This document shows positions 35,530-47,359 of a stretch of DNA of 64,000 nt, piece by piece (the stretch's first letter is position 1; each line of letters opens with the position of its first letter). The stretch is from Marisa cornuarietis (taxonomy: Eukaryota; Mollusca; Gastropoda; Architaenioglossa; Ampullariidae). The DNA lies in assembly GCA_004794655.1 (NCBI GenBank), contig SMMW01000555.1, positions 3,007,001 through 3,071,000 of the forward strand, given 5' to 3'. A model generated the notes under the pieces. It was not told the DNA's origin, made no database searches, and worked only from the letters and a program-made list of their open reading frames with translations. A program made the position numbers and the translations under genes.

Positions 35530-37955
35530 CTTCAGAACTAAAAATCCGCCCGAAATCTGGACTGTCAGGGGAAAAAAAACAAACGATTGTAACGAAAACG
35601 AACCATAACTAAACGAGGTTGGCAAGAAGAGGAAAATGTAGAACTAAGACGACACTTTTATCCAGTAAAATCATCTCTGAGCTTCCATTTGGGTCTAGAT
35701 GATTATTTTTTTCATACACAAAATAAAAATCGCTCCCACCATCATATTTTGATCTCCATCTCATCGTTATATTAAACACACACATATTACAGCTTCAATA
35801 TACAAAATGATAATATAACGTCTTTTTCACAAAAGTAGTAATAATAATTAAAATTTTCTTCCTTGCTTTAAGTTAAATTTCATGAAAGGTGTGAAAACAC
35901 GGATAAACTTAGAGAATCACACGGTAATAATATTCCCAAAGTTATCAGATATTTCAAATAATTGACAACGTTTCGGTTCCAACGAATTTGCATACTTATG
36001 ACATATAGTTATTCAATGTCAACACACAGCAGCAACAGCAAATATATAATTAATCAGTCAATTATTATGGAAAGAAACAGTAGGTCCAAAGCTCCCAGCT
36101 GCAATGAGGACACTGTTTTTACAAAACCATATAAATTACTTGATTGGCTCAACAAGACCAACACGTGCACATAGAATATACACTGGTACAGTTATGTAAA
36201 ATAATAAAATAACTCTCTTAAGTAATAGTAATATAATACTTTCGGATAAACACATGTACATATCCTCACTTTTGCACTTTACACAAAATAGTCATTAATA
36301 ATAATATATTGTGTATTATTACTGTGTATATATATATACTTATTGATGCATGTGAACAGTTACTGACAAGAATATAAAGTGGTGGGGGGCAACTCTGGAG
36401 CCTGTCTTGTCTCCTGTTTCTATGACAGCATCAGCACGCAAGGTTGGCGGCGCCGTTAGCTCGCACACCTGGCGGTTTGTGACTGCGCGCGCACCCACAG
36501 GTGCGTATGAGAGAGGAAGTCAGATTTGTTTAAGCAGAATGGAAAAGGGAGTTACGTCCCCCCCGACGGCTAGCGAGAGGGTTAACAACAAGGACAAGAC
36601 AACAGCTTAGGTCGTAAAGATCGACGAGGAAAGGGAAAAGAGACGAAGTAGATACTACTGAACGCATGCAACCAGGATTGGGAACAAAACATGTCTAGCA
36701 GCAGCACATTGCAAACATTGGACAGAAGAGTTTCGGTTAATGTCAGGTAAGGGAGAGGTGAATCAACTTTGTGACTTAAGGGGTAAGCAGTTGGGCCACT
36801 TGGTGCAGTTGGCGGTTACCTGTAATGCTACCAGCAACATCTGGCACTAATAATAGGGCACGACAAAGTAGGTTCGACAGCTGAGTGGTTCTCGGCAAAA
36901 GATTAAAGTGCATCGTGGTTTTCTGTAGTATATTTTGTTAGACATTTGTGAAGTCTTTCTTACAGGCCGAGCTCGTGAAAGCGGGTAAAGAATACGCGTG
37001 TTTGTCTTCTGTTATTTACAAGTCATGATATACCACGAATATCAATTCAGCATGTCAAGCATCAGGTTGCACTAAACACACCAAGAAAAATAGCTGAGAG
37101 CAGTCGTGCAACATTCTTATCAGCTCTCGCTTTGAAGCTAGTCTGCAACAAGCGCACAAAGGTGGCTCTTCACCGGTCAGTCTCAGACAAGCACCGAAGC
37201 AGCAGATGGAAGAAGAGGGTTGGGGGGGGATTGAGGTGTAGAAATAGGGGCTGGAGACCTAGTATGCGGCAGCGCGGGTCCCGTTAGGAAAAAACGATAT
37301 TCATTGACACAAGAATAAGTCTATGGTTCAAGCTCGTATTCGGTTTTCAATGGAGTATTGGTGGCACTGGTTTACACCATACATCGTCTTCTACACTAGA
37401 ATGTTTTGGTAGTAGTTTCGGGTCTGGGGATATCGTCGATTCGGGTTATTTTTTAAAATTTGACAATTTTTCCGAGCTGATGTTTAGTCGGGGTGTACGA
37501 CAGTATGGAAAATCTGTTCAATATCTGCAGCTGTAGGCTCCCACCATAAACGAGGTATTTGCCGTTTTTCCTCAAATGATATGGTGATTTTATCAACAAA
37601 ATAAAGGCTGCCTCGCGAAACAACAATATATTTTTTTGTCTTACGAATACACGACTCCTTTCATGTACGCAGACCTTTGAACACTTGTTTCCGCGGGAAA
37701 AGAAACTAAATGAAAGATACCCAACCGGTCTCTAAAGAATCGCAAAATGCTTGGCTACGAAATTCGTGCTTCTGTAAAGATATCATTGCAGCCGCAGCTC
37801 TCGACATTCACCTGACAGACTCTAAGCACATCTGGTGTCACGTATACTGCGAGTACGCTGTACCAGAGCTCCAGAAGTGCATGTGCTCTAATTACTTCCA
37901 CTCCTACACTTCGGGGAGCACGTGCAGTCTCGTTTACAGCAGCCACTTGTAGCTG
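35530..37955. other. AT-rich then mixed non-coding sequence
   Basis: 35700-36350 is AT-rich with many short A/T runs. No gene was recognised. A Pumilio-type TGTAAATA on the minus strand (37020-37013) would matter only if the mex3 3' UTR reached this far. Confidence 0.45.
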
Positions 37956-37959
37956 GAGC

Positions 37960-37999
37960 ACGCGCGCGCGCGCACTTGCACACACACACACACACACAG
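37960..37999. repeat. Alternating (CG)n-(CA)n purine-pyrimidine tract
   Basis: cgcgcgcgcgcgc passes, after a short break, into (CA)n up to 37998. Such alternating tracts are known Z-DNA-prone sequences. Confidence 0.85.
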
Positions 38000-39310
38000 G
38001 GGCAGCCCACGATCGAACAGTGTAAATGCGTAAGCGTGCGAAGTAGGTCAGCCTGTAGATCAGTAGCTCGAAGCATGATGCTCCTCCACATTATGCTAAA
38101 TTCTTAGATTTACGAAGAACGGAGAAAGATGGAGGTTGTAGAGACTCTCAATCACAGTCATGACCAAACCGACTTGTAGCGTTGTCTTCACGAGGAGAGG
38201 CGAGGGAAGCGTGTATCGTGCACCGAAACAAAAACTAAAGGCGGAATGCAGAAGATGTGAAAGAACAAAAGTGGGGTGACCCTGCGAGAAAGTGGGCCGC
38301 CTTTCCACTGTGTTAGCCTCGCCGCAGGATAGTGTGTCACGCGACGGGCTGTGGGATCAGTCCACGAACAACTAAAATCGGCTGCACGTGACAAACGTTA
38401 CTTCCACGCTTTAACGTATTCGCACACAAGCGTGCACAGTTATCAACCCCACCACTTACCGCCTCCAAAACCAGCCAGCGCCACGCCAGCCCTCTACAAC
38501 TGACCACAAGCAAGCCTCTTATGGAAAATATAGTTTAAGAGAACAGAACAAGATGGGTCAATGATGAAGAAAGACTAGCATTGTGCGTCTTGCATGTGAC
38601 TGATGTTTCTTATACCTTAACTTAGGAGACAGGTGGCGTCCCTAAGAGAATGGGAGAAAACATGGGGTGGGGGTAAAGGGAAAGAATGCGTTTGTAACAA
38701 ATTAAATATCATGGGTCTTACTCTAATCTCTTGCGAGTCAAAGCATAAAATACAAATACACATTTCAAAAAAAAATCTTTGAGCATCTGACCTGTTGGAA
38801 GGGTGAGGAAAAGAGGTCACATGACATACACAGGTAGACGTATAGATATATTTATATATAGATATATATGTATTGCTTTGTCTCTTTTGAGAACTGGTTA
38901 AGGTCCCCTACAGCTGTACCAGTGCTGAACACCGCAAACCAAGCTCGGATCATTCTACGTCACAGTTCCTGTAGCAGTCTCGTTAGCGTGACGTTAGTAT
39001 GCGAGATAAACAGTCACGGGGCGCGTGACAAGACACAAATAAACAATTTCACCGTGAACACGGAATTGAACGATTGCAAACATCTAATTCTTGAAATAGC
39101 GAGGAACAACTAAATATACTCTTCGAAATGGAGCAAAGGGGAGAAAATCAGAACCCGTTTCTTTGTAAAGGGGCGGCTATCTACAAATTTCATCTGCCGG
39201 CATGTTCAGCGAAATCAGTTCTTTGTTGGAAAAGGGGGAGTGAGGGTGAAAGCTATACATGCAACGGATTTCGTTCCTGAAAAAGTAGAACGCTGTCAAT
39301 TTTGTGTGCA
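38000..39310. other. Non-coding sequence downstream of mex3
   Basis: A short A/T-rich (gata/tata) run is at 38840-38870. No gene was recognised. Confidence 0.45.
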
Positions 39311-39355
39311 AGCAACTCCACACACGACATTAAAGCGCCGGCATATTTTTTTATT
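39311..39355 (-). terminator. Candidate polyadenylation signal for mex3
   Basis: AATAAA on the minus strand (39355-39350) is followed by a GU-rich downstream element at 39330-39311. This is only a sequence match; transcript 3' ends would decide it. Confidence 0.38.
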
Positions 39356-40452
39356 TTCGATGGGGAACGTAAACTATTTTTTTAAGAAACAGGGAATATA
39401 CATAAGCACTCTTTAACAATAATTAAAAAAAAAGGTAACGTTGGAGATACTGTCGTCATCATCTACATAAAAATTCCTGACAAATTAAAAAAATGTTTTA
39501 AAAAGAACCTGTGGGTGGTGAACACTTGTTGGAAAATTCACTTCGTGTGAAGGTGTGGCCAATCTTGCGATCTCCTAGCCTTCCTTCATCTTCCTCAAAA
39601 ATATCTGGATTTCGTAATCTTTATCCACAGATGCAGGAAGGGACTAGAGGAAAATGGGGAGGTATGCACACACAAAAATGAGGTTAACACAAAACATAAT
39701 GGCCAAGAGTAGAAAGTACGATACCGACACATACAAATAAAGTCCACAAGCTTCAGCAATACGTCCTTTCTGTTGCATCGTGCATCCCAGAAACACACAC
39801 GGGTGGCCGAAGGCGAATGTCACACGCAGGACAGAAGCCAGTCGTACAGGCAAGCAGGGTGCACAAGGACCCCCAACTCCGTCCCATCACGAGTTTATAT
39901 GTGTGAAAAAGCCTACATCGAGATCTGTGTGAACAAATGTACGTTGTCGCTAGCAAAACACCATCAACATCCCTTCCCCGAGAAAATAATTAATGGAAAA
40001 AACTCAACGTTCAATAAATGATTGTTTTCTCTTTTGTTTTCCTTTTCTTAACTCTCTCGAAATCATTTTAAGTGTGGTGGGTCTGAAATGATGTCTATAT
40101 TGGGTAAATTCACTGGCCTTTATGAAAAAGTATAGAACTTTTTTGTGTGTGTCTGTCGCTGCCTCATCGCCACCCAATACGAATATTTTCAAATTTCTTT
40201 TTGTTTGCTTAATTGGCACTGTCAGGACGTTTACCCCCAACCGAACGTACGGTAATACAGGCTCCGAAGATGGGCAGCATTAGAGTCAGGTAGGAGGTGA
40301 AGAGACGTATCTCTTAACGGCTTGTTGCAACAGGTTCCAGCTGGCCCTACTTTTTAATGACTAGCGCCTAGATGAAGAGTCTCTTTCTGCCTGAAAATTT
40401 CCACAAGCAGGAGGAGCTCCCTGACGTAGCGAGATTGACTAGCTTGTTCTCC
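39330..40452 (-). other. mex3: Candidate 3' UTR of mex3
   Basis: No other gene is visible downstream of the stop codon. The first good AATAAA on the minus strand is at 39355-39350, followed 20-40 bases on by a GU-rich stretch (39330-39311, including gtcgtgtgtgg). That arrangement is typical of animal poly(A) sites. An ATTAAA at 40358-40353 is closer but would leave a UTR of only about 100 bases. MEX3 3' UTRs are often longer than 1 kb, so the true end may be further left. Confidence 0.4.
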
Positions 40453-42581
40453 TTACTGAGCCCGGATGCGGATGGCCTGGCTGAATGGCTCGTCGCACGC
40501 AGGGCACACGCGCTTCTCCTGCGGCATTTCCAGCAGCTTGCTGGCGCACTCCATGCAAAAGAGGTTGTGGCCGCACGGCACCAGCGCCGCTACTGTGGGC
40601 CTCTCGCGACAAACCACACAGCGCCGAAGCTCCACCTTGCCGTCATCCGCACCACTCATGCAGCAAGGGGCCGTTGGGGTTGCGACAGAACTGGAGCTTG
40701 AGCTTGTACTGGAACTGCTGTTGCTGCTACTACTGCTGCTGCCGTTTCGCTCGCAGGCAGGAAGCAGGTCGAGGTTTTCGCTAAGGCTGAGGCCAACCAG
40801 ATCGACTGGCGGCGGAGAGGCGCTGAGCTCCTGGCTGGAGTGGCTCAGCGGGGTAAGGGCCGTGCTGGGATTAGAGGAGTAAGAGGCGGACAGGCTGCTC
40901 AGGGCCGCCTTTAGGCTCGCTGTAGCCAGTGGGAGGCTTCGCATTCTCCTCGATGCATGTGCAGCCTGTTCCAGCAAGGAGGTCGGGTCGTCTCCTGTGG
41001 CGGGACCAGACGAAGAAAAGCCACTGGAGGAAACCGACTGGGGGGACGTGGACCCGTTCAGGGGTGGGGTGCCAGCACCATGGTGGATGCCGTTGATGGC
41101 GCCGGCGCCGTTGACGAAGTCGCTCAGCAAAGGGGCGGTGGGGGGTGAGTAACGGGCGGTTACAGGTGCCGAGGTCAAGTCGCTGTCGAGGGCGAAGCTG
41201 TTGCCAAGGCCACCGGCAAAGCTGCTGGAGCGGCGGTGTAGAAGGCTGCTGCTAGGTGCGATGACGTCATCGCAGGAGGAGAAGTTACCTTTGCTGCAGA
41301 AGAGGGAGCTCAGGGAGGTGCTGCAGACGGGGCCCGACCGAGAGGAGGAAAACGATGAGGGACGGCCGTTGAACCAAGAAGTGGGGGGCGAGCCTAGGAG
41401 GGGCTCGATACCGGCCAGGCAGCTGGAGCTGGCGTCTTCTCCGCCGCCCCCTTCGAATCCGTTGGTCACGTGGCCATGCCCGTTCTGCTGCAGGTACCCG
41501 TTCACCGTGGGGTAGGGCTCGTGCGGAGGGAACACAAAGGCCGAGGTGGCGTCCTGCTGGGCGCTACCTGACAAGCGCCCTATCAGCTCTCCTCCGTTGA
41601 CGACGCCGCCACCTGTGTAGTGGCCGAATTGCCCGCTGCCGCTAGCTGCTGTAGCTCCTCCAGCATCGTGTCGCCCACCGCCATACATGTAGTCGCTGCT
41701 GCTGCTGCCAAAACCCAGCGCGTCACCGCCTCCCACGCCGTTGAGGGAGCCGCTAACGTCGTTGAAGATTGCGTCGTGGCCGTTGGTGTCAAAGTCGTCG
41801 ACCACAGAGGTGCCTGGCAGGCGGCGACCCTCCAAACCGAAAGCCGCAGCTCCGTAACGGTCGTTGTGGTGCTGGAAGAGGTGCTCATTCTGGTGTTGGA
41901 AGAGGTTGCTGCTGGGCTGAGAGTGTAGCAGCCCACCGTTTTGCAGGATGGTGCTGCCGCGGATAACGCCGCCGGCGGCAGCCGCGTGACCCAAATGGTG
42001 CTGGGAGGCCGAGGCTGTCTGCGATGCCGTGGAGGAAGAGTGCTGCTGCTGTTGGTGATGGTGGTGGTGGTGCTGCTGCAAGGCTGTGGGTGGCTGGTAG
42101 TCAGGGATGTTGGTGGTGTCCACCAGCCCGCCCGTGCGGTTGGCGATGTGCGCCTCGATCTCGCGCTTGGCCGCCTGCACGTTCTCGGGCGTGCCCGTCA
42201 CCTCGAAAATGGGTTCCTTGTCACGCGAGGGCGTGACTATGTAGGTGTGTGTCTGTTGCTGAATCCGCTTAATGGTTGCCCCCTTGGGTCCCACCACCAG
42301 CCCCACCACGCGGTATGGCACAGCCACCTTGATAGTGGTCTGGCCAGGGCCCAGGGCCGGGCTGGAGGGGCCCACACTGCCATTACTGCCGAAGCTGGAG
42401 GTGCTGGAGCCGCGGCGCGAGGCCCGGATCTGTGTGAAGTGCTGCGCGGCGTTCACGATTTCCCGCTTGGCGGCGCACACGTCTTCGCGCCGACCCGTGA
42501 CTACGAAGACTGGTTCCTCCCCTCTGACGGGGGTCTTGATGTAAGTGTTTGTTTTGGCTCGCAGGGCTTTGATTTTGCAGC
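40453..42581 (-). CDS. mex3: MEX3-family RNA-binding protein, last coding exon (5' partial)
   Basis: MEX3 proteins are RNA-binding post-transcriptional regulators with two KH domains and, in many animals, a C-terminal RING E3 ligase domain; they shuttle between cytoplasm and nucleus. The exon encodes 708 residues plus two bases of a split Gly codon and ends at TAA (40455-40453). Exon residues 1 to about 49 are the rear of KH1 (starts [17 protein letters not shown]). Residues about 81-149 are KH2, with the GPKG loop at 97-100. A His/Gln run is at 168-180, followed by a long Ser/Gly-rich linker and a poly-Ser tract near 614-631. Residues 654-695 are a C3HC4 RING ([18 protein letters not shown]). 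The end, QAIRIRAQ, matches the family's QAIRI tail. There is no ATG near the exon start: the frame is open back to the acceptor, so the start codon is in an upstream exon. A GTG at 42480 is internal Val, not a start. The exon looks intact. The family call is very secure; which paralogue it is cannot be told. Confidence 0.96.
40495..40620 (-). other. mex3: C3HC4 RING finger segment of MEX3
   Basis: All zinc-ligand positions are present: CVVC, then CGH, then CMEC, then CPAC near the C terminus. This is the E3 ubiquitin ligase type RING found at the C terminus of MEX3 proteins. It is 13 residues from the stop codon, the usual place in the family. Confidence 0.95.
42133..42339 (-). other. mex3: KH2 domain segment of MEX3
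   Basis: This segment encodes a complete type I KH fold. It begins [20 protein letters not shown], so it has the invariant GxxG loop as GPKG, and it ends near [10 protein letters not shown]. With the split KH1 it forms the two-KH RNA-binding module of the family. No key residue is missing. Confidence 0.95.
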
Positions 42582-42592
42582 CTGTAATACAC
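42582..42592 (-). other. mex3: 3' splice acceptor of the MEX3 intron
   Basis: On the minus strand the sequence reads tgtattacag, then the exon begins gctgcaaaatc. Splicing here makes a Gly codon split 1+2, followed by Cys-Lys-Ile-Lys. This restores the G-C-K-I-K order of MEX3 KH1, and the intron interrupts the KH1 GxxG loop region. The pyrimidine tract is weak. From memory, vertebrate MEX3 genes have their single coding intron at this same place. Confidence 0.85.
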
Positions 42593-43982
42593 AGAACATG
42601 GGCGGTTTACGCTAAAGTCTCGTGCACTCGAAACTAACAAGTTTCAATACGAAGAACAAAAATTCACGTTCTAAGTAACTTAGCTTACGATTTCAAGACA
42701 GAAACATGGCAGTTTTATTTTTTATTATTATTACTAGTTAAAGCGTAATGAGCTAATGAAAAGAAAAACTTGATTTACTGGAAGAAATTAAAATGCTACA
42801 ATTTATGTGGCTAAGGAATACAAAATGCCATTTTTCTTTAAGAACACTCTTGCGTTTGTGAAGAATATCTCGGATATAGGGTCACCAGGGTTTGTGGAAC
42901 ATACAGTAGAGAGAGAAAACGAATAATAAGAGAAAGGGCTGGACCAGCGAGAGAGGCAGCGTGTTCACCCCCGGCACGAGAAGCTGGACTCACGGGGGCA
43001 AGAAACATGATTTAGGAAAGGATCGGACCAAAGACACAGGAGCGTATTTGTGTGTATGGAGGGAGAATGAAAGACGAAGGGGACAACAATACCTCTCTAG
43101 AGTATGACCTGTATTACTGCTCTATCGTATGACTGATGTGCAAATACAACGAACAGGAATAACGATGCTTCTGTGGTATCTATCCTGAGGATCAAAATTA
43201 ATTATGATATAATACATATACCGAAAGACAGCGAGATCGACAAAGATCACAACAATCGATCCTTATAATTCTGACGATCGCCTATCAATTTATCACATGT
43301 ACCCCAGGCTGTTGCTACTATTATTATCCGCTAGTTTCATTCCCTGTCCGATACACTAAGCTGCAACACGTGAGACTATTTTTAAAAAAAAACACCCTCA
43401 GAAATCGGCCACCTGATTCACCCTACACTTAATCCCACCCCTCGGCGCCTAGTGGCGCCAGCTGGTGAGGAAAGCCGGCAGCAAAGCCGAAGGTAATGTG
43501 AGCGGAGCTCCCTTTGTTTTCGCCGGAGGGCGAACGTTCAACTGCGCCGATTACCTGCCCCAGTTCAGCCTCCAATTGATTTTTCATTCTCTGCCTGACG
43601 GACTCCTAAGAGGATGCACGGCGACAAAGGTCACGAGGCGTCTTCTTACGCTCGGTTCCAACAAAATGTTAATTACTGATACTTCAGCAGCGTGCGAGAC
43701 TGAACACAAGTGTCACAAGATCTACAAGATCACAAAGTCACCGTGGTAACGAGTCACAACGGACACACTACAGATCATCCGCAGACTGAATTCCAGGCCA
43801 GATGCGCAGTAGCCCTGGCTGCCTGCTTTGGCCTTAGCAGGCCAGTACAGACTTTAGCTGACTGCTATGCGCGACTGTGCGCCTGGCCCCTGGAGGATTC
43901 ATAACCCAGAGGGGCAAATGGTAACTTTATACTGATCACTTTAACATAAATTGTCACTTTAATAAAATATCCCTAATAAAGT

Positions 43983-44195
43983 CAGGTGGTCCGGTAATGC
44001 AAAGGTTAGTGTCTGACACCAGTACAACAAGAACTGGCTGTCCTTGGTTCAAATCTCGTCTCAGAGACGCTGTTTTTTTCTATACATGTGAGACCCTGTT
44101 TACATGGCCAGTTACTTTGCCATGTAACAGCCTTACTGCTCGGCTTAAAACACCAAAATGGCTAAACACCCACCCACCCAAGTGTCTGTGTTAAG
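43983..44195 (+). mobile_element. tRNA-headed SINE-like element in the mex3 intron
   Basis: It begins ggtggtccggtaatgcaaag (A-box-like) and has ccttggttcaaatctcgtc (B-box-like, ggttcaaatctc at 44046-44057). Like other copies here, it ends in an A/C-rich stretch. It is antisense to mex3. Confidence 0.62.
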
Positions 44196-45187
44196 CGAAC
44201 GGGTCTCACAAACAGTTAGTACCCTGATGACTATTACTGTGTTAACAACCTCATTACTATTATATATTTGCTACCGAGTCTTTGATCGACGGTATTAGAG
44301 CCAGTCTTTCTGTTTATTGTACTGGTGGCTCATCCGCCCTTTCCAGTCACCACCTGCCGATCCAGTGTGTGTGTCTTTTATGTATCTGCTCTAGCCTTTT
44401 CTTGCTTTGTTGTTTTATCACACTGCTGCGTTTGAAGTTTCTAAGGGTAAGTGTGCTTTGATCAATATCTTCCCTTTTCCCTGTCGAGCGTATTTTGCTC
44501 AATATCTACCACAAGGACCGTGTAATGTTCCGTCGTAGATCGCACGACATCTTACCGTGTGCTATAGTACACTATGTAGGTCACACGGCTCTCTCGCTCT
44601 CTCACCCCCCTGGGGTCGAACTGTACGGCCAGTTAGCCACAGACATCTCAAGGTTGTTTTTCTTTTTCCTTTTGTTCGGAACGAGTAGTCGCGGCTCACC
44701 AGTCTGTAAACGAGAGACGGAGTGCAATCCTTCACCCCTGAGACCCTCAAGCCGCACCTCCCTGCCTCTCAGCTGCTTTCCCTAACGTTTTCTAGGGTCT
44801 AGACAACGGAGTAGACATCAGACTTCATTATGCACACCTGTTTGACGCAAACCACCTCCCCACTTGTCTGGATGACATTTTGCCCGGTAACCCCACTCGT
44901 CAGCCGCTTTATGCGAGTCTGATGTCCGCCGTCTTGGTCAGCAAGTACACGAGTGTAACAGAGGGACTGGAATGGACTGCATGGACAGGGAGTGCTTCAG
45001 TTATTAAAGTCTTCATTAAACAAAATCTTCATTAAACAAAATCCTCTCCCTGGCTACATCTCCAATGCAGATCCGTGATTAGATTCCACACATTCTACTT
45101 TATTGGAAACAAACGTCTATTTTTTGTTAACTGCTGGAACACGATTCTGAAGCATGCATGCTCTCTCTCTCTCTCACTCACACACGC

Positions 45188-45216
45188 AGGAAGGAAGGAA
45201 GGAAGGAAGGAAGGAA
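45188..45216. repeat. (AAGG)n microsatellite
   Basis: Seven GGAA tetranucleotide units after a (CT)n run at 45162-45175. Confidence 0.92.
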
Positions 45217-47271
45217 ACAATTTACACAGCGGAAGCCCCAATCTTATGCTGACGATCGCTCTCAGCTGGTGGTCCTGCACACCTGCCTTACCCGAACTGC
45301 ATATCCTTAGTAGGGCACCAACCGTTTTTGAGACCTAGGAACACTAGGATTGATCCGATGTGCGCAAACATTCAGCTGGAATGTAATGGACCTTTCAAAC
45401 CTGCATGGTAATTAATGCAATGTCCATAAATCGTGTCATTCCTCCTGACGGAACAAAACTTATTCGACGATGAACCGGCCACAAGAACTGGCAAAATGTC
45501 TAAATATTCTTTGCTGTGCAGACTCTTGTATTCGATCTCGGTCACTATGCATGCCCCACCGTGTGGTTTGTTTAGAATGCTAGGTGGTGGTGCACGCGAG
45601 GTCATAAAATATTCACCATGACCACCAGGCTAATGGTGGCAAACCGACAAAGTGGGGCCCTGCCACGAAACTACACATTCAGCATCAACCTTCTCCCCAA
45701 CCACCACATACTGTCACTGTTAGCAAAACGAGCTTTGGTCAGGAAAGTTTTAGGGCAGAGGAAGTTGATAGAGGAGTGGCAGCGACGATAACGATGATGC
45801 ATAGGAAGGTGAAAGACAAGAAGTCATCACAAAAAATACTTTCTTAAAAGAACACATTCCATGGAATGTTTGTCAAGTTTTTACGAGACGCTCATAAAAA
45901 TAGTGTACCCAGAGGGGGCATTACCGTTCACTCTAAGTCAAACACTCGCTAGGATCCAACATGGGACAGCCGGCGGAGGGGCGAGTACAAGCTTGGGCAG
46001 TCATTGTCTTTCTCCATCCTCCTATCCCACTCTACCACCTGATCCTTATCGAGAAGCTAGTAACATATTCTCGGCATCTGTCAAGTCTCGATCACCAAAT
46101 CGTCTTTCTAAATATTTGTGTGCATACCCAGGTATAAAAGCATACAGGCCTGGACGAGGCTGGACAAACTAGCTTTCCTAGTCTCACTGTACATGTGTGC
46201 CAGCTTCTCCTAGTTTTTGTTTCTGGGAAAGGAGCCCACTGCGGCAGATAAGCATCCTTTCGCTAGAATAAGCTCACGTCACTTACACTGTAACTCACAA
46301 TTTTTATTTTTATTTTATTTTTTGTTCTCTCCACAGACTGGAAAGAAGATAGGAGGCTTGTAGCACAGTCACAGCGCCATTTAAACAACACTTCCTCGTG
46401 TTACATGTCATCCCCCCCCCTCGTCACACACACACAATCACTTGTTAACCCACCCCTCACTCTCCCCTCTGTATGTCTGCAAACAAAGCGCTTCCTTATA
46501 TTAACTGAATGTATCAGTTGTTTTCGTTGCATGCCACTCTAGTCAACAATCTCAAGTGCGAAAAAACTACTACAGGAAATACCAAACTCAGATCCGTTGT
46601 CCACTCTTTCGGTTTCCTAGCAATCAAGTTTCACTGCTGAGTACACGCCGCCTGCAACAAAAGGCCGACCACTCACACTGACGGACATAAGCGTCGGGTC
46701 TCCTCATCCTCCCCCTCCATGACTCAATAATGCACAAGTTGAGTTCTACTTAAAACATCTATTCTACTGTTGTGTACTATACAGATAGGGGGTCTGTTTT
46801 ATTCTGGTCAGCCTTGTCATAGATTTCCTCCTATTTTTGTTCCTGACAATTTAATAAAAAATGGAATTCACTCTCGGCTATATCTCATGTCTAGCCGTCA
46901 TCGACAATTCGAGAAAGTTTGCGGCATCCACAGCCTATCGTCGCTGGCCATGCGACAACATCTTCCGTCGACAATCTGGTTACATCAGACAGCGGAACCA
47001 CTTCACAACAAACCCTCCATGCTGGTTAGCTGCTTTGCTGACTGAATGACACGTGGACTTTGCAGAAGAGAGCACTGCATACATTAACAACTTTAAGTAA
47101 CACGCTTTTCTCTCGCCCCTCTTTCCAAGTCGAACCCTTTGAGTTGTAGACCTGATCTCCCATCCTTCCAAACCAGCAAAGCTCCGTGGTGCTGAGCGAA
47201 GGGCAAGCGCTTTGTTTTGGCGATAACCTCTTGTCATGCACAGATCGATAATGAGATGACGACGACCGCTT

Positions 47272-47285
47272 GTTGTCATGGCAAC
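47272..47285. promoter_or_regulatory. RFX X-box-like palindrome in the mex3 intron
   Basis: GTTGTCATGGCAAC has the canonical AT spacer and departs from the perfect palindromic X-box (GTTGCCATGGCAAC) at one base. It is about 4.7 kb upstream of the mex3 acceptor, inside the presumed intron. Confidence 0.45.
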
Positions 47286-47330
47286 CGACACCCTCGAAAA
47301 ACGCTTGCGCGCCCCAAATCGGGCCGGGGA

Positions 47331-47350
47331 TTTTTTTTTTTTTTTTTTTT
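47331..47350. repeat. Poly-T tract
   Basis: Twenty T residues, followed directly by gcagg. Confidence 0.95.
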
Positions 47351-47359
47351 GCAGGGTAG

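Noticed and set aside
41583..41936. 117-codon minus-strand frame rich in Thr/Ala
   Set aside because: An alternate reading frame of the mex3 exon.
41941..42615. 224-codon plus-strand frame opposite mex3, and other antisense frames between 40466 and 42544
   Set aside because: Shadows of the GC-rich, codon-biased mex3 exon; the mex3 frame has clear KH2 and RING domains.
43440..43460. CTCF-like motif at ggcgcctagtggcgcc
   Set aside because: It needs a one-base gap to fit the CTCF core; too weak to call.
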